Shown here piece by piece: positions 23,625-36,436 of a stretch of 64,000 bases of DNA. The notes beneath the pieces are model-generated. The model saw only the letters and a list, made by a program, of their open reading frames with translations, was not told the DNA's origin and did no database searches. How positions within the stretch are numbered: position 1 is the first letter of the stretch; every line of letters begins with the position of its first letter. The DNA is from Neoarius graeffei. Taxonomy: Eukaryota > Chordata > Actinopteri > Siluriformes > Ariidae. The translations under genes and the position numbers were made by a program. The stretch lies in assembly GCF_027579695.1 (NCBI RefSeq), contig NC_083582.1, positions 4,710,378-4,774,377 of the forward strand, written 5' to 3'.

Positions 23625-25520
23625 CAGTGCCTTGCAAAAGTATTCATCCCCGTTTATGTTCGTCCTGTTTTGTCGCATTACAAGCTGGGATTAAAATGGA
23701 TTTTTGGAGGGTTAGCACCATTTGATTTACACAACACGCCGACCACTTTAAAGGTGCACTTTTTTTTTTTTTTAAATTGTGACACAAACAATAATTAAGA
23801 TGAAAAAACAGAAATTTGGAGTGTGCATAAGTATTCACCGGTGGTGTAGTGGTTAGCGCTGTCGCCTCACAGCAAGAAGGTCCTGGGTTCGAGCCCCGGG
23901 GCCGGCGAGGGCCTTTCTGTGTGGAGTTTGCATGTTCTCCCCGTGTCCGCGTGGGTTTCCTCCGGGTGCTCCGGTTTCCCCCACAGTCCAAAGACATGCA
24001 GGTTAGGTTAACTGGTGACTCTAAATTGAGCGTAGGTGTGAATGTGAGTGTGAATGGTTGTCTGTGTCTATGTGTCAGCCCTGCGATGACCTGGCGACTT
24101 GTCCAGGGTGTACCCCGCCTTTCGCCCGTAGTCAGCTGGGATAGGCTCCAGCTTGCCTGCGACCCTGTAGAAGGATAAAGCGGCTAGAGATAATGAGATG
24201 AGATGAGATAAGTATTCACCCCCTTTCGTATGAAAGCCCTAAATAAGAGCTGGTCCAACCAATTCACTTCATAAGTCACAGAACCAGTTGATTAAGATCC
24301 ACCTGTGTGCAATCAAAGTGTCACATGATCTGTCACATGATGTCTGTATAAATCAACCTGTTCTAGAAGGACCCTGACTCTGCTACACTACTAAGCAAGC
24401 AACATGAAAACCAAGGAGCCTCCAAACAGGTCAGAAACAAAGTTGTGGAGAAGTATAGATCAGGGTTGGGTTATAAAAAAAATCCCAAACTTTGAATATC
24501 CCACAGAGCTCCATTAAATCCATTATACCACGACAAACCTGACAAGAGAAGGCTGTCCACCAAAACTCACAGACCGGGCAAGGAGGGCATTAATCAGAGA
24601 AGCAACAAAGAAACCAAAGATAACACTGAAGGAGCTGCAAAGATCTATGGTGGAGATGGGAGTATCTGTCCATAGGACCACTTTAAGCCATACACTCCAC
24701 AGAGTGGGCAGGGCTTTATGGAAGAGTGGCCAGAAAAAAGTAATTGCTAAAGAAAACACATTTGGAGTTTGCCCAACAGCATGTAGCAGACTCCCCAAAC
24801 CCATGGAAGAAGAGTCTCTGGTCAGGTGAGACAAACATTTAACTTTTTGGCCATCATGGGAAATGCCATGTGTGGCACAAACCCAACACCCTGAGAACAC
24901 CATTCCTACAGTGAAGCATGGTGGTGGCAGCATCATGCTGTGGGGATGTTTTTCATCTGCAGGGACAGGAAAGCTGGTCAGGACTGAAGGAAAGATGGAT
25001 GGCACTAAATACAGGGCAATTCTGGAGGAAAACCTGTTTGAATCAGCCAGAGGTTTGAGACTGGGACGAAGGTTCACGTTCCAGCAGGACAATGACCCTA
25101 AACATACTGCTAAAGCTACACTGGAGTGATTTAAAGGGAAATATTTAAATGTCTTGGAATGGCCGAGTCAAAGCCCAGAACTCAATCCAATTGAGAATCT
25201 ATAGTATAACTTGAAGACTGCTGTACACCAACTCAACCCATCTAACTTGAAGGAGTTGGAGCAGTTTTGCCTTGAGGAATGGACAAAATTCCCAGTGGCT
25301 AGATGTGCTAAGCTAATAGATACATACCCCAGGAGACTTGCAGATATAATTGCAGCAAAAGGTGGCTCTACAAAGTATTGACTTGGGGGGGTACTTATGC
25401 AAACTCCAGATTTCTGTTTTTTTTTTCATCTTAATTATTGTGTCACAATAAAAAAGTGCATCTTTAAAGTGATAGGCATGTTGTGTAAATCAAATGGTGC
25501 TAACCCCCCCCCCCCCCCCC

Positions 25521-25551
<31 letters not shown>

Positions 25552-25617
25552 TTCCAACTTGTAATGAGACAAAACAGGACAAACACCAAGTGGGATGAAT
25601 ACTTTTGCAAAGCACTG
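23625..25617 (+). mobile_element. Tc1-like transposon B, degenerate, with SINE insertion
   Basis: Ends CAGTGCCTTGCAAAAGTATT and AATACTTTTGCAAAGCACTG flanked by TA. The plus-strand transposase is broken in several places but recognisable: [20 protein letters not shown] and [10 protein letters not shown] are readable around 24920-25110, and a TGA follows LE at 25127. A SINE sits at 23840-24207, in the left terminal region. Confidence 0.88.
23840..24207 (+). repeat. tRNA-derived SINE, copy 4
   Basis: Plus-strand copy inserted in Tc1-like transposon B with a perfect 13-bp duplication ATAAGTATTCACC (23827-23839 and 24208-24220). The first eight bases of the head are missing. Confidence 0.92.
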
Positions 25618-25653
25618 TATATATTATTATTAAACCATGTCAACACTAGAACA

Positions 25654-26007
25654 TGGGCAGCACAGTGGTGTAGTGGTTAGTACTGTCGCCTCACAGCAAG
25701 AAGGTTCTGGGTTCAAGCCTTTCTGTGTGGAGTTTGCATGTTCTCCCCGTGTCCGCATGGGTTTCCTCCGGGTGCTCCGGTTTCCCCCACAGTCCAAAGA
25801 CATGCAGGTTAGGTTAACTGGTGACTCTAAATTGAGTGTAGGTGTGAATGTGAGTGTGAATGGTTGTCTGTGTCTATGTGTCAGCCCTGTGATGACCTGG
25901 CGACTTGTCCAGGGTGTACCCCGCCTTTCAGCTGGGATAGGCTCCAGCTTGCCTGCGACCCTGTAGAACAGGATAAAGCAGCTAGAGATAATGGATGGAT
26001 GGATAGA
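25654..26007 (+). repeat. tRNA-derived SINE, copy 5
   Basis: Plus-strand copy with an internal deletion in the B-box region. An 11-bp duplication ACACTAGAACA lies at 25643-25653 and 26008-26018. The tail is (GGAT)n. Confidence 0.9.
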
Positions 26008-26018
26008 ACACTAGAACA

Positions 26019-26769
26019 CATTGGATGAATCCTCTGGATATTGGATTGGGAAGTTTACCAGTGATTTTAAAAAATAGTGTAAAGAATGAAATGATGTTAG
26101 TGTATGATTAACTGATTTGGGTTTACGTTGTGTTGAACTGCATGCCGTTCGTCAACTTCTCAAATTAAACAAATGATGTTACAAATTCTCATTTGAGGAA
26201 AGGAAAAAAAAAACCCTGCAACTATCAGATACAATCTCTCTTCGTTTTATTGCTATTATCATAATGTTTATTATATTTAAGGTTTTTTTTTTATTGAATG
26301 CTGATTGGTCAAAGGAGACAATGTGGCTCTTCGTTATCCAGAGTTCTGAATCTATCTCAAGTATGAAAAAGCTTAACATTTTTAAACAATAAAGACTAAA
26401 GAATAAAATGTCCTTATTACATCCATCACCTTCATTCCATCTTCTACAGCCTGGAGATGTTCTCGTCCTCCATAACCACTTTTTATATGTGTGTAGTCCA
26501 TTAAATATCTTGCACATGTGAGTGATGAAAAATACTTTCTAATATCTCAATGCAGACCTTCTGTTAATCAGACTCTCATAACTGAACGAGTAGATCAGTT
26601 CTCAACCTTTAAGTTTCATGGTTTTGCTTGATATGAACACATGATTGTATAATGGATTTACCCCGATGCCATAACTGGCTGTTTATTGTGTAAATTTTCT
26701 TTTTTTTTCTTTTTTGAGTCTTTGTCTATTTGTTTTGTTTTTATTTTGTTCTCCATTGTGAGTGTGGTA
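26019..26769. other. Intergenic DNA, nothing recognised
   Basis: AT-rich non-coding sequence between lrit2 and lrit1. Small ORFs have no recognisable content. Confidence 0.4.
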
Positions 26770-26886
26770 TTTGTAGTAAACTTGTGTGTAGACATATGGA
26801 TATACATATATAATTAATTAATTATATAATAGAGTCATAGAGAATTGATATCTGAATAGTTGAAGTAATGAGTAATATACAGTGTA

Positions 26887-26951
<65 letters not shown>

Positions 26952-27262
26952 AAGCTCGATAATCAATTTATATTGACTAAAGTAGAGGGGTGGGATTAAA
27001 TAAGTTTTTACTTCAGCCCACTCCTTTTCGGACATGTAAACTCAAAACTGCTTAGTGCATCCTTGTTTGTATTTTTGTCTTGTTTTCTTTTGTTTTGATT
27101 TTGATATATTATTATTACCTATATTATTTAAGGTTTATTTTCTAATTTAGTGGCTTTTTACGTGTTCTTGTTGCAAATGCTGTTTTGCATTTCTTGTTAT
27201 CTGCTTATTTATTCATTGTTTGTTTACATGTTCAAAATAAACTATCATCATCATCATCATCA
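26770..27262 (+). mobile_element. LINE 3' end, copy 1
   Basis: Non-coding 3' region ending in TGTTCAAAATAAACTATC followed by an (ATC)n tail at 27243-27261. Its middle (TTACTTCAGCCCACTCCTTTT) corresponds to 28905-28955 of the following LINE copy. It contains a long (TA)n tract at 26893-26948. Confidence 0.55.
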
Positions 27263-27274
27263 AATGATATGTGC

Positions 27275-28551
27275 AATGTATCAAAGATATTTAAGATGGT
27301 ATTATTTGCAGATGACACAAATATGTTTTTGATTATGAGTTACATAATCTCTTCAGAATTGTGCAGGTTAAAAAGTTGGTTTGATCGAAATAAATTATCA
27401 TTAAATCTGTCTAAAACAAAAATCATGTTATTTGATAATTATAAAATAAATAGGGCAATAAATGTACAGGTAGATGGTGTTGATATTGAAAGTTTCTAAT
27501 AATAAATTTATTGGGGAAATAATAGATGAGAGAATTAATTGGAAATCACATATAAAATACATATTAATAAAACTATCAAGAAGCATATCTGTGTTGAGTA
27601 TAGCTAAGCATGTCCTGGACTATAATTCACTCCACATTCTTTACTGTTCCCTGGTTTTACCGTACTTAAATTACTGCTCAGTGGTGTGGGGAAATACATA
27701 TAAATGTTCAATTCAAGCAATTACTATACTTCAAAAAAAGAGCTATAAGAATAATTCATAGTGCTGGTTACCGAGATCATACTAATTCACTATTCTTAAA
27801 TTCAAAATGTTTAAAATTCAGGGATATTATAGAATATAAAACTGCCTTAATAATGTATAAAGTAAGGAATTATAAAGTACCAAGGAATATCCAAACAATG
27901 TTCTCGGATAGAGAGGGGGGCTATAATTTTAGGGAGAAATTGAAATTTAAAATTTGCAGTGCTAGGACAATGTTAAAAATGTTCAGTATTTCTATTTGTG
28001 GAGTAAAGCTATGGAACAGTTTGAATGTGGAGCTCATGAAATGTACAACTATAAACCAGTTCAAAAAAAGGTATAAGGAACAGATCTTTATGAGGTATAG
28101 GGAGGAGGAATTACAATAACATTCTATTGATAATATATGTGGGTATGGGTACATACGTATATATATATATATATATATATCTCATCTCATTATCTCTAGC
28201 CGCTTTATCCTTCTACAGGATCGCAGGCGAGCTGGAGCCTATCCCAGCTGACTACGGGCGAAAGGCGGGGTACACCCTGGACAAGTCGCCAGGTCATCAC
28301 AGGGCTGACACATAGACACAGACAACCATTCACACTCACATTCACACCTACGGTCAATTTAGAGTCACCAGTTAACCTAACCTGCATGTCTTTGGACTGT
28401 GGGGGAAACCGGAGCACCCGGAGGAAACCCACGCGGACACGGGGAGAACATGCAAACTCCGCACAGAAAGGCCCTCGCCGGCCCCGGGGCTCGAACCCAG
28501 GACCTTCTTGCTGTGAGGCGACAGCGCTAACCACTACACCACCGTGCCGCC

Positions 28552-28594
<43 letters not shown>

Positions 28595-29056
28595 ATGTAT
28601 GTGTGTAAAAAAAAAACTTTTTTTTTATATATATATATGCATAATTGTATATAATATATAAGCATAATATGCATAATTATGATATGGGTGTCTGTGTACA
28701 TATGGATGTGTATAGTATATGTATGTACTGTATATATGTATTGTATGTGTGTAAAAATGCATAAGTATCTGTATATATGATTTGATTTGGTCGATATTAT
28801 ACCATGTTGGTAAGTCTTGGTATGTTGGTATGTTTTCTTTTTTTGTTGATTTTGTTTTCTTTTATGGTGGAAAGTGATGTTTGATTAGCGGTGGTATAGA
28901 GGGTTAGGATTTGATAAGTTATTTACTTCTTCCTAATCCTTTCTGAACATTATTATGGTTACTGCCTTGTGGCTACGATATTCTGTTTGTTTGATGATGT
29001 TTTGATGATTGCATTTTTTAATTTTTATTTTTTTTTAATATCTTTTTACTGTTCAG

Positions 29057-29095
<39 letters not shown>

Positions 29096-29096
29096 T
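27275..29096 (+). mobile_element. 5'-truncated LINE, copy 2, with RT C-terminus and (AATC)n tail
   Basis: The plus strand reads FADDTNMF at about 27304-27327, the reverse transcriptase active-site motif (xADD). Then come SLNLSKTKIMLF, LPYLNYCSVVWGN and, after a frameshift, the C-terminus ending KRYKEQIF. The non-coding 3' region follows, interrupted by a SINE (28181-28553) in a (TA)n tract, and the element ends in TGTTCAGAATC with an (AATC)n tail (29057-29096). It looks like a CR1/L2/Jockey-type LINE; the exact clade is open. Confidence 0.75.
28181..28553 (-). repeat. tRNA-derived SINE, copy 6
   Basis: Full-length minus-strand copy inserted in a (TA)n tract, so its target duplication cannot be separated from the repeat. 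Confidence 0.9.
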
Positions 29097-30346
29097 TATT
29101 TACAGAAAACTATTATCATGATATTGTGTAAAGTACGAGACTTCATCATGAGCAATTTAATCTTGCTGGATGATGTACAGCTTCCAGATGAGTAGCTAGC
29201 TAATTAGCATGTAAACATTGATTGTTGTTGTGACCAGAACATAGTCATTTTCTTTAATCATAGGTCTATCATAACCTTTAAAGGTCTGCGTATTAATCTT
29301 TTATAATTTATGTAATCTTCAACAACATGTAAGATTTATTTTAGAATAATATTTTGACTATTTTTAAAGTTTAAATTTCCTTCATTGGCACCTTGCACTA
29401 TTTTCATTATGGTTAACAAATTCAACTTGAAAACACTTCAACTTTCATGCTAACACAACCCTCAACAGCATCACACTCGTCCTCGAGCAGATCGCTAACT
29501 AGCCGAGTCGCGTCTCTCAGCATGACTGAATCATAGAGCAGCATTGCATTCTGGGACTTTGAGTAAGAGTAAGAAAATTATCTCTGACTCTTTTGTTTTT
29601 AGAAGCTTACAGTAAAACCTGACCATTATCGCTTGTGTTTGAGATTATTATTATTTTTCCCTGTTAAACACCACTGTAGCTGTGTTAGCGATAACGATAA
29701 CAATTACAACATCCCTCTCCAACACCTCAGCACAAACAACACATTAAACACATCAGAAATAACACTTCAGTATAAACTTCCTGTGTTTCATACGTTTCAG
29801 AATGGAGTTTAACATTCTTTTCCAGTCTTAATCTCTTCATCATTATTTTCACCTCAGATTGTCCTGTAATCAGATCAACAGCATATCAGACACTTGGCTA
29901 CCATTATTTTTCATTCTACTTCCTGATTTTTTTTTTTTATGCTTTGACTTTCAAATATACATCAGATTGCAGTTTGCTCCAAGAATCAGATTACCCGGAT
30001 AAAGATCTGGCTCTTGTGTCTAAACCCAGAGTAGTTTGATGTCACTAATGGAAGCAGTGTGGCAGACAGATAAAGCTTTACTTCAGCTTCAGATTAGCAT
30101 TGAGTCCGACATCGCTGGATTTGACACAAAGGATCGGATTAGCCAAACTTCCATTTAATTAACGTTAATAAGTAAGTTGTTTTTAGGGCTTGGAGAGATA
30201 CAAATAGAGCCTCTTTGCTGCTTTTCTCCAGTAAAGATGGCAGAGATGATGAGGTCCGATATAAGCAAAAAGGGGTGGATCGGATATCAGAGAAAAAAAA
30301 TAAATCTATAAAGAGACCTTATACTGTACTTGCAGTGTACAGATAT

Positions 30347-30377
<31 letters not shown>

Positions 30378-30570
30378 TTAGTTTAACAGAATAAAAACAG
30401 GTTTGGGTCATGTCCTGTTTTTTTTCTGTGTATTTTGTCCTGTATATAATTTAAGTGCTTCAGTTTAAGAAAAAAGAATTGATGTAGTTTAAAAAAAAAA
30501 AATTGGATGGGTTTTAGTGTCAGAAAAGAGAGTGTTATTGTATATCTCTTGTTTCCACACTATCTCAGAT
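29097..30570. other. Intergenic DNA, nothing recognised
   Basis: Non-coding sequence. A (TTTA)n tract lies at about 30340-30378. Confidence 0.45.
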
Positions 30571-32645
30571 TGATAAGAGCTATCTCATTAACTAGAGCTA
30601 TCTCATTAATTAGAGCTATCTCAGATTGATTAGAGCTATCTCAGATTGATAAGACCTATATCAGATTGATTAGAGCTATCTCAGGTTGATTAGAGCTATC
30701 CCAGATAGATAAAAGCTATCTTAGATTGATAAGACCTATCTCACTGATTAGAGCTATCTCAGATTGATTAGAGCTATCTCACTGATTACAGTGCCTTGAA
30801 AAAGTATTCATACCCTTGAACTTTTTCACATTTTTCCACCTTACAACCACGAACTTAAAAGTTTTTTATTGAGATTTTATGTGATAGACCAACACAGAGT
30901 AGCACATAACTGTGAAGTGAAACGAAAATGATAAATGGTCTTCAAAATTTTAAACAAATAAAAATCTGAAAAATGTGATGTGCATTAGTATTCAGCCCCC
31001 CTGCGGCAATACTTTGTAGAGCCACCTTTTGCTGCAATTACAGCTGCAAGTCTTTTGTGGTATGTCTCTACCAGCTTTGCACATCTAGACACTGAAATTT
31101 TTTGCCCATTCTTCTTTGCAAAATAGCTCAAGCTCAGCCAGATTGGATGGAGAGCGTCTGTGAACAGCAATTTTCAAGTCTTACCACAGATGCTCAATGG
31201 GATTTAGGTCTGGACTTTGACTGGGCCATTCTAACACATGAATATTCTTTGATCTAAACCGTTCCATTGCAGCTCTGGCTGTATGTTTAGGGTCATTGTC
31301 TTGCTGGAAGGTGAATCTCCTTCCCAGTCTCAAGTCTTTTGCAGCCTCCAACAGGTTTTCTTCCAGGACTGATCTGTATTTAGCTCCATCCATCTTCCCA
31401 TCAACTCTGACCAGCTTCCCTGTCCCTGCTGAAGAAAAGCATCCCCATAGCATGATGCTGCCACCACCATGTTTCACAGTGGGGATGGTGTGTGCAGGGT
31501 GATGAGCAGTGTTAGTTTTCTGCCACACATAGCGCTTTGCATTTAGGCCAAAAAGTTCAGCTTTGGTCTCATCTGACCAAAGCACCTTCTTCCACGTTTG
31601 CTGTGTCCCCTACATGGCTTCTTATGCCTGTCTTTCAACAATGGCTTTCTTCTTGCCACTCTTCCAAAAAGGCCAGATTTGTGGAGTGTATGACTTATAG
31701 TTGTCCTGTGCACAGATTCTCCCACCTGAGCTGTGGATTTCTGCAGCTCCTCCAGAGTGATCATGGGCCTCTTGGCTGCTTCTCTGACCAGTGCTCTCCT
31801 TGCTCGCTCTGTCAGTTTAGGTGGACGGCCATGTCTTGGTAGGTTTGCAGTTGTGCCATACTTTTTCCATTTTTGAATGATGGATTGAACAGTGCTTCTT
31901 GAGATGTTCAGAGCTTGGGATATTTTTTTTATAACCTAACCCTGCTTTAAACTTCTCCAGAACTTTATCCCTGACCTGTCTGGTGAGTTCTTTGGTCTTC
32001 ATGATGCTGTTTGTTCTTCAGTGTTCTCTAACAAACCACTGAGGCCTTCACAGAACAAGTGTATTTACGCTGAGAGTAAATTACACACAGTAGGACTCTA
32101 TTAACTAATTAGATGACTTCTGAAGGCAATTGATTGCACTGGATTGTATTTAGAGGTATCAGAGTACAGGGGGCTGAATACTAATGCACACCACATTTTC
32201 AGATTTTTATTTGTTTAAAATTTTGAAGACCATTTATCATTTTCGTTTCACTTCACAATTATGTGCTACTCTGTGTTGGTCTATCACATAAAATCTCAAT
32301 AAAAAAAAAAAAAAACTTTTAAGTTCGTGGTTGTAAGGTGGAAAAATGTGAAAAAGTTCAAGGGGTATGAATACTTTTGCAAGGCACTGTACAGCTATCT
32401 CAGAATGATTATAGTTATCTCAGATGGATTAGTGCTATCTCAAATTAATTGAAGGTATCTCAGATTGATTAGAGCTCTCTCACTGATTACAGCTATCTCA
32501 GAATGATTATAGTTATCTCAGATTGATAAGAGCTATATCAGATTGATTACAGCTGTTTCACTGACTAGAGCTATCTCAAATTAATTAGAGCTATTTCAGA
32601 TTGATTATAGTTATCTCAGATTGATTAGCACTATCTCAGATTGTG
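30571..32645. repeat. 20-bp minisatellite split by a Tc1 element
   Basis: Degenerate units of GAGCTATCTCAGATTGATTA occur at 30571-30786 and again at 32392-32645. The Tc1-like element 30789-32389 is inserted at a TA inside the array. Units vary by substitutions and small deletions. Confidence 0.9.
30789..32389 (-). mobile_element. Tc1-like transposon C, broken
   Basis: TA-flanked 1.6-kb element with ends CAGTGCCTTGAAAAAGTATT and, inverted, CAGTGCCTTGCAAAAGTATT. The minus-strand transposase begins MKTKELTRQVRDKVLEKFKA (from 32002) and keeps all three catalytic positions: [21 protein letters not shown] and NPIEHLW with 34 residues between the last D and E. Frameshifts separate the N-terminal, middle and C-terminal parts. 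Confidence 0.92.
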
Positions 32646-33214
32646 TACTACATAAAACATTACAGAAGACAAAAACTAACCCCCCAGAACCCCTTCAGTA
32701 TGCGACAGCTCTCACTAACACGCAGTTCACTGCTACACTAAAGTAAAGCTCATTATCCTTTATCTCCTGTTAAGACAGCGCTGGAGGCTTTCAGATTTAG
32801 ATCAGGCTTCAGCTGGGAACAGGTACACAAGAGGTGAAGCGTTAAAGGCGCAGTAGCCCTTTAATTATTCCTGTCCTTGAACAAATAACCTGGAAAATAT
32901 GTCGAACATTCTAAAAAAAATTGTTCATGTAGTGTAAATGTATAGTTTGACTGAGAAGACTCCATAAGGAGACACGTTATTCCAGCTGGAATGCTTACAA
33001 GTCAAGTCAAGTCAGCTTTATTGTCAGTTTCTTCATATGCGCAGGTCATACAAGGAAATTGAAATTACGTTTCTCTCTATCCCATGTAAAGACATAGACA
33101 AACATAGGACTGACATTAACAAGACAAACATTAAAGCGCAAGACAGGACCAATAACAGTGTAACAAGCAATAAGTAATAATAAAGTAATGATTAAAAAAA
33201 AATTGAAACATTTA

Positions 33215-34819
33215 CAACCCCGATTCCAAAAAAGTTGGGACAAAGTACAAATTGTAAATAAAAACGGAATGCAATGATGTGGAAGTTTCAAAATTCCATA
33301 TTTTATTCAGAATAGAACATAGATGACATATCAAATGTTTAAACTGAGAAAATGTATCATTTAAAGAGAAAAATTAGGCGATTTTAAATTTCATGACAAC
33401 AACACATCTCAAAAAAGTTGGGACAAGGCCATGTTTCCCACTGTGAGACATCCCCTTTTCTCTTTACAACAGTCTGTAAACGTCTGGGGACTGAGGAGAC
33501 AAGTTGCTCAAGTTTAGGGATAGGAATGTTAACCCATTCTTGTCTAATGTAGGATTCTAGTTGCTCAACTGTCTTAGGTCTTTTTTGTCGTATCTTCCGT
33601 TTTATGATGCGCCAAATGTTTTCTATGGGTGAAAGATCTGGACTGCAGGCTGGCCAGTTCAGTACCCGGACCCTTCTTCTACGCAGCCATGATGCTGTAA
33701 TTGATGCAGTATGTGGTTTGGCATTGTCATGTTGGAAAATGCAAGGTCTTCCCTGAAAGAGACGTCGTCTGGATGGGAGCATATGTTGCTCTAGAACCTG
33801 GATATACCTTTCAGCATTGATGGTGTCTTTCCAGATGTGTAAGCTGCCCATGCCACACGCACTAATGCAACCCCATACCATCAGAGATGCAGGCTTCTGA
33901 ACTGAGCGCTGATAACAACTTGGGTCGTCCTTCTCCTCTTTAGTCCGAATGACACGGCGTCCCTGATTTCCATAAAGAACTTCAACTTTTGATCCATCTG
34001 ACCACAGAACAGTTTTCCACTTTGCCACAGTCCATTTTAAATGAGCCTTGGCCCAGAGAAGACGTCTGCGCTTCTGGATCATGTTTAGATATGGCTTCTT
34101 CTTTGAACTATAGAGTTTTAGCTGGCAACAGCGGATGGCACGGTGAATTGTGTTCACAGATAATGTTCTCTGGAAATATTCTTGAGCCCATTTTGTGATT
34201 TCCAATACAGAAGCATGCCTGTATGTGATGCAGTGCCGTCTAAGGGCCCGAAGATCACGGGCACCCAGTATGGTTTTCCGGCCTTGACCCTTATGCACAG
34301 AGATTCTTCCAGATTCTCTGAATCTTTTGATGATATTATGCACTGTAGATGATGATATGTTCAAACTCTTTGCAATTTTACACTCTCGAACTCCTTTCTG
34401 ATATTGCTCCACTATTTGTCGGCGCAGAATTAGGGGGATTGGTGATCCTCTTCCCATCTTTACTTCTGAGAGCCGCTGCCACTCCAAGATGCTCTTTTTA
34501 TACCCAGTCATGTTAATGACCTATTGCCAATTGACCTAATGAGTTGCAATTTGGTCCTCCAGCTGTTCCTTTTTTGTACCTTTAACTTTTCCAGCCTCTT
34601 ATTGCCCCTGTCCCAACTTTTTTGAGATGTGTTGCTGTCATGAAATTTCAAATGAGCCAATATTTGGCATGAAATTTCAAAATGTCTCACTTTCGACATT
34701 TGATATGTTGTCTATGTTCTATTGTGAATACAATATCAGTTTTTGAGATTTGTAAATTATTGCATTCTGTTTTTATTTACAATTTGTACTTTGTCCCAAC
34801 TTTTTTGGAATCGGGGTTA
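33215..34819 (-). mobile_element. Tc1-like transposon D1 with full-length transposase frame
   Basis: A 1,605-bp TA-flanked element with ends CAACCCCGATTCCAAAAAAG and the inverted copy. It is inserted in the 3' UTR of the L2-like LINE. Sister copy of the element at 58667-60967. Confidence 0.95.
33384..34511 (-). CDS. Tc1-like transposase, 375 codons, uninterrupted (copy D1)
   Basis: Cut-and-paste transposase acting at TA sites in the nucleus. The frame is open from 34511 to 33384; an internal methionine at residue 19 ([20 protein letters not shown]) is the likelier natural start. Two helix-turn-helix units fill roughly residues 20-125 ([20 protein letters not shown], then [12 protein letters not shown]). 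The DD34E core has D in LWSDGSK, D in [10 protein letters not shown] and E in SPIENIW, with 34 residues between the last two. Compared with the sister copy at 58836-59963 it has about nine changes, including SDGSKVEV for SDESKFEV next to the first catalytic aspartate, which may weaken it. Confidence 0.92.
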   Translation of the reverse strand: MTGYKKSILEWQRLSEVKMGRGSPIPLILRRQIVEQYQKGVRECKIAKSLNISSSTVHNIIKRFRESGRISVHKGQGRKTILGARDLRALRRHCITYRHASVLEITKWAQEYFQRTLSVNTIHRAIRCCQLKLYSSKKKPYLNMIQKRRRLLWAKAHLKWTVAKWKTVLWSDGSKVEVLYGNQGRRVIRTKEEKDDPSCYQRSVQKPASLMVWGCISACGMGSLHIWKDTINAERYIQVLEQHMLPSRRRLFQGRPCIFQHDNAKPHTASITASWLRRRRVRVLNWPACSPDLSPIENIWRIIKRKIRQKRPKTVEQLESYIRQEWVNIPIPKLEQLVSSVPRRLQTVVKRKGDVSQWETWPCPNFFEMCCCHEI

Positions 34820-35690
34820 TAACATTTAGAAAAATAATCTGGGCTAAAGACAGGAAGATAAGAACAAGAACAAGACTAGTATACAAGACACACAGTACAG
34901 TACATCACAGTCCAGGGCAGTCCAGTTGAGGTTATCACAGTATCGGCATTATGTAGAATAATGTGTTAATAATGTGTAGCAGCATTCAGAAGCAGCATAC
35001 GGTAAGTTGTTATATTGCAGGGCCCAAGGCATTTCTTATGAGATAGTTCAGGTAAGGTGCAAAGTCACATGTGTAGTTCCATAGAGAAGTCTTTTCCGTG
35101 GAGGGCAGCAGCAACAAGAAACAGTGTATGGTGTGTAAAAAAAAAAAAAGTGAGGTAGTGCAGGTAAAGGTGCAAAAGTCACATAGTGCAGTTCAGGGCC
35201 AGTTCTAGGTCTTTGGCTGCCCTAGGCGAGATTGAGTTTTGCCCCCCCAAGAAAAAAACCCCTCTAATAACATCTAAATAACACTTTAATCTAATCACTC
35301 TATTCTATTACTATTAAACAATGTACGGTGCATGGACAATAAACAAAAAGTCATTTTTATCTTTTTCATTATTGTTATTATTGTTATCATTATTCACATA
35401 AAGTGTCACAAAGTAAAATGACCACACAAATTCAATACATATCTCCATATAATGGGCAAAAACTCTTCCGCACCCTGTTCAAAGTGTAGTGCATGGACAA
35501 TAAACAAGAAATTATTTTTAGTTTCTTTTTTGCTATTAAAAGTTAAGTCATCTCTGAAGAATTAACAAATTAAATGAATAAAAAATTCTACAATTCTAAA
35601 TTGTGCAAACTTAAGCACCCTGTTAGGACATCAATGGGCTGTATTTTCAAACAAAAGTGCTATTATGGGTACTTTGTTATTGAAGTAACA

Positions 35691-35879
35691 TTACAATGGG
35701 ACTCGTCTGTTCTTCCTAATGGCAAATTCCTTGATAATATCATCAAATGATATTTCTCTTGAGATCTCTTGGTTGATGCTCATCAGAGCAAGCCCATTCA
35801 GACGTTCTTGACTCATTGTTGACCTAAAGTATGTCTTCAGCAGTTTTAATTTTGAAAAGCTTCTTTCAGCAGAAGCTAC
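35691..35879 (-). pseudogene. hAT transposase C-terminal dimerisation region
   Basis: The minus strand reads TVASAERSFSKLKLLKTYFR then MSQERLNGLALMSINQEIS, the hAT C-terminal dimerisation motif (AERSFSKLK...LRS.M...RL..L). The rest of the transposase is absent, so this is a relic of a once autonomous element. The frame runs to a stop at 35691. Confidence 0.88.
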
Positions 35880-36436
35880 TGTTAGGGTTTTGCTGGGATT
35901 CGAACCTGGTTCGCTGGTGTGATAATCCAGCAAACCCCCACTAGGATGACTCAAATGCAGAGGCGTGAGTAGAAAAGGTATCAAAAGGTTTATTTACAAT
36001 ATTTACAATCCAAGGCAAAAACAAAAGTATAATCCAAACACTCAGAAGATAACCAGGAAAAAAACAAAAGTTCAAAGAAACAAAGAGCCAAAAAACCAGA
36101 AAAGAAGAGGCAAAAATACAAACGCTCAGAGGATCCAAAATGGTAAACACAAAGTCCAAAAAAAAGCAAAGTACAAAAACCACAAAGACACGGGCAAGGA
36201 AATTGGAACAGAGGTTACTGGAGCTAAACATAACAGCACAAAGACTCCATGACAAGAGGACTGAACTCAGGGGTATAAATACACAAACTAATTAAGGACA
36301 GGGCGGGGCAGGAAACCGGCAATAAGACAAAAACAAAACACAGACACAGTGGTGACCTCTAGAGGCCCAAAACAAACATGGCCAGAAAAGGAAATAACAG
36401 TGGCCTCTAGAGGCCAAAACAGTCCCAGTCCTAACA
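35880..36436 (-). mobile_element. Solo LTR (retrotransposon fossil)
   Basis: A 557-bp block with ends TGTTAGG and CCTAACA. Read on the minus strand it has a TATA-like box (TATTTATACCCC) and, further on, an AATAAA signal, as in an LTR. No internal region is attached, so it is a solo LTR. The family is uncertain (Gypsy-like is a guess). ACTGT occurs at both sides, but the exact target duplication is not clear. Confidence 0.6.

Noticed and set aside
26835-27035. Frame with repeated IYIYIY
   Set aside because: Translation of a (TA)n microsatellite; the same holds for 58448-58630.
28205-28555. 116-codon frame and its relatives at 23849, 39032, 43240 and 51112 (start [18 protein letters not shown])
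   Set aside because: The same peptide appears at every SINE copy in the same relative place; it is a chance frame through the SINE, not a gene family.
30571-30786. CRISPR-like regular repeats
   Set aside because: Units are directly tandem without unique spacers, in a vertebrate genome; it is a minisatellite.
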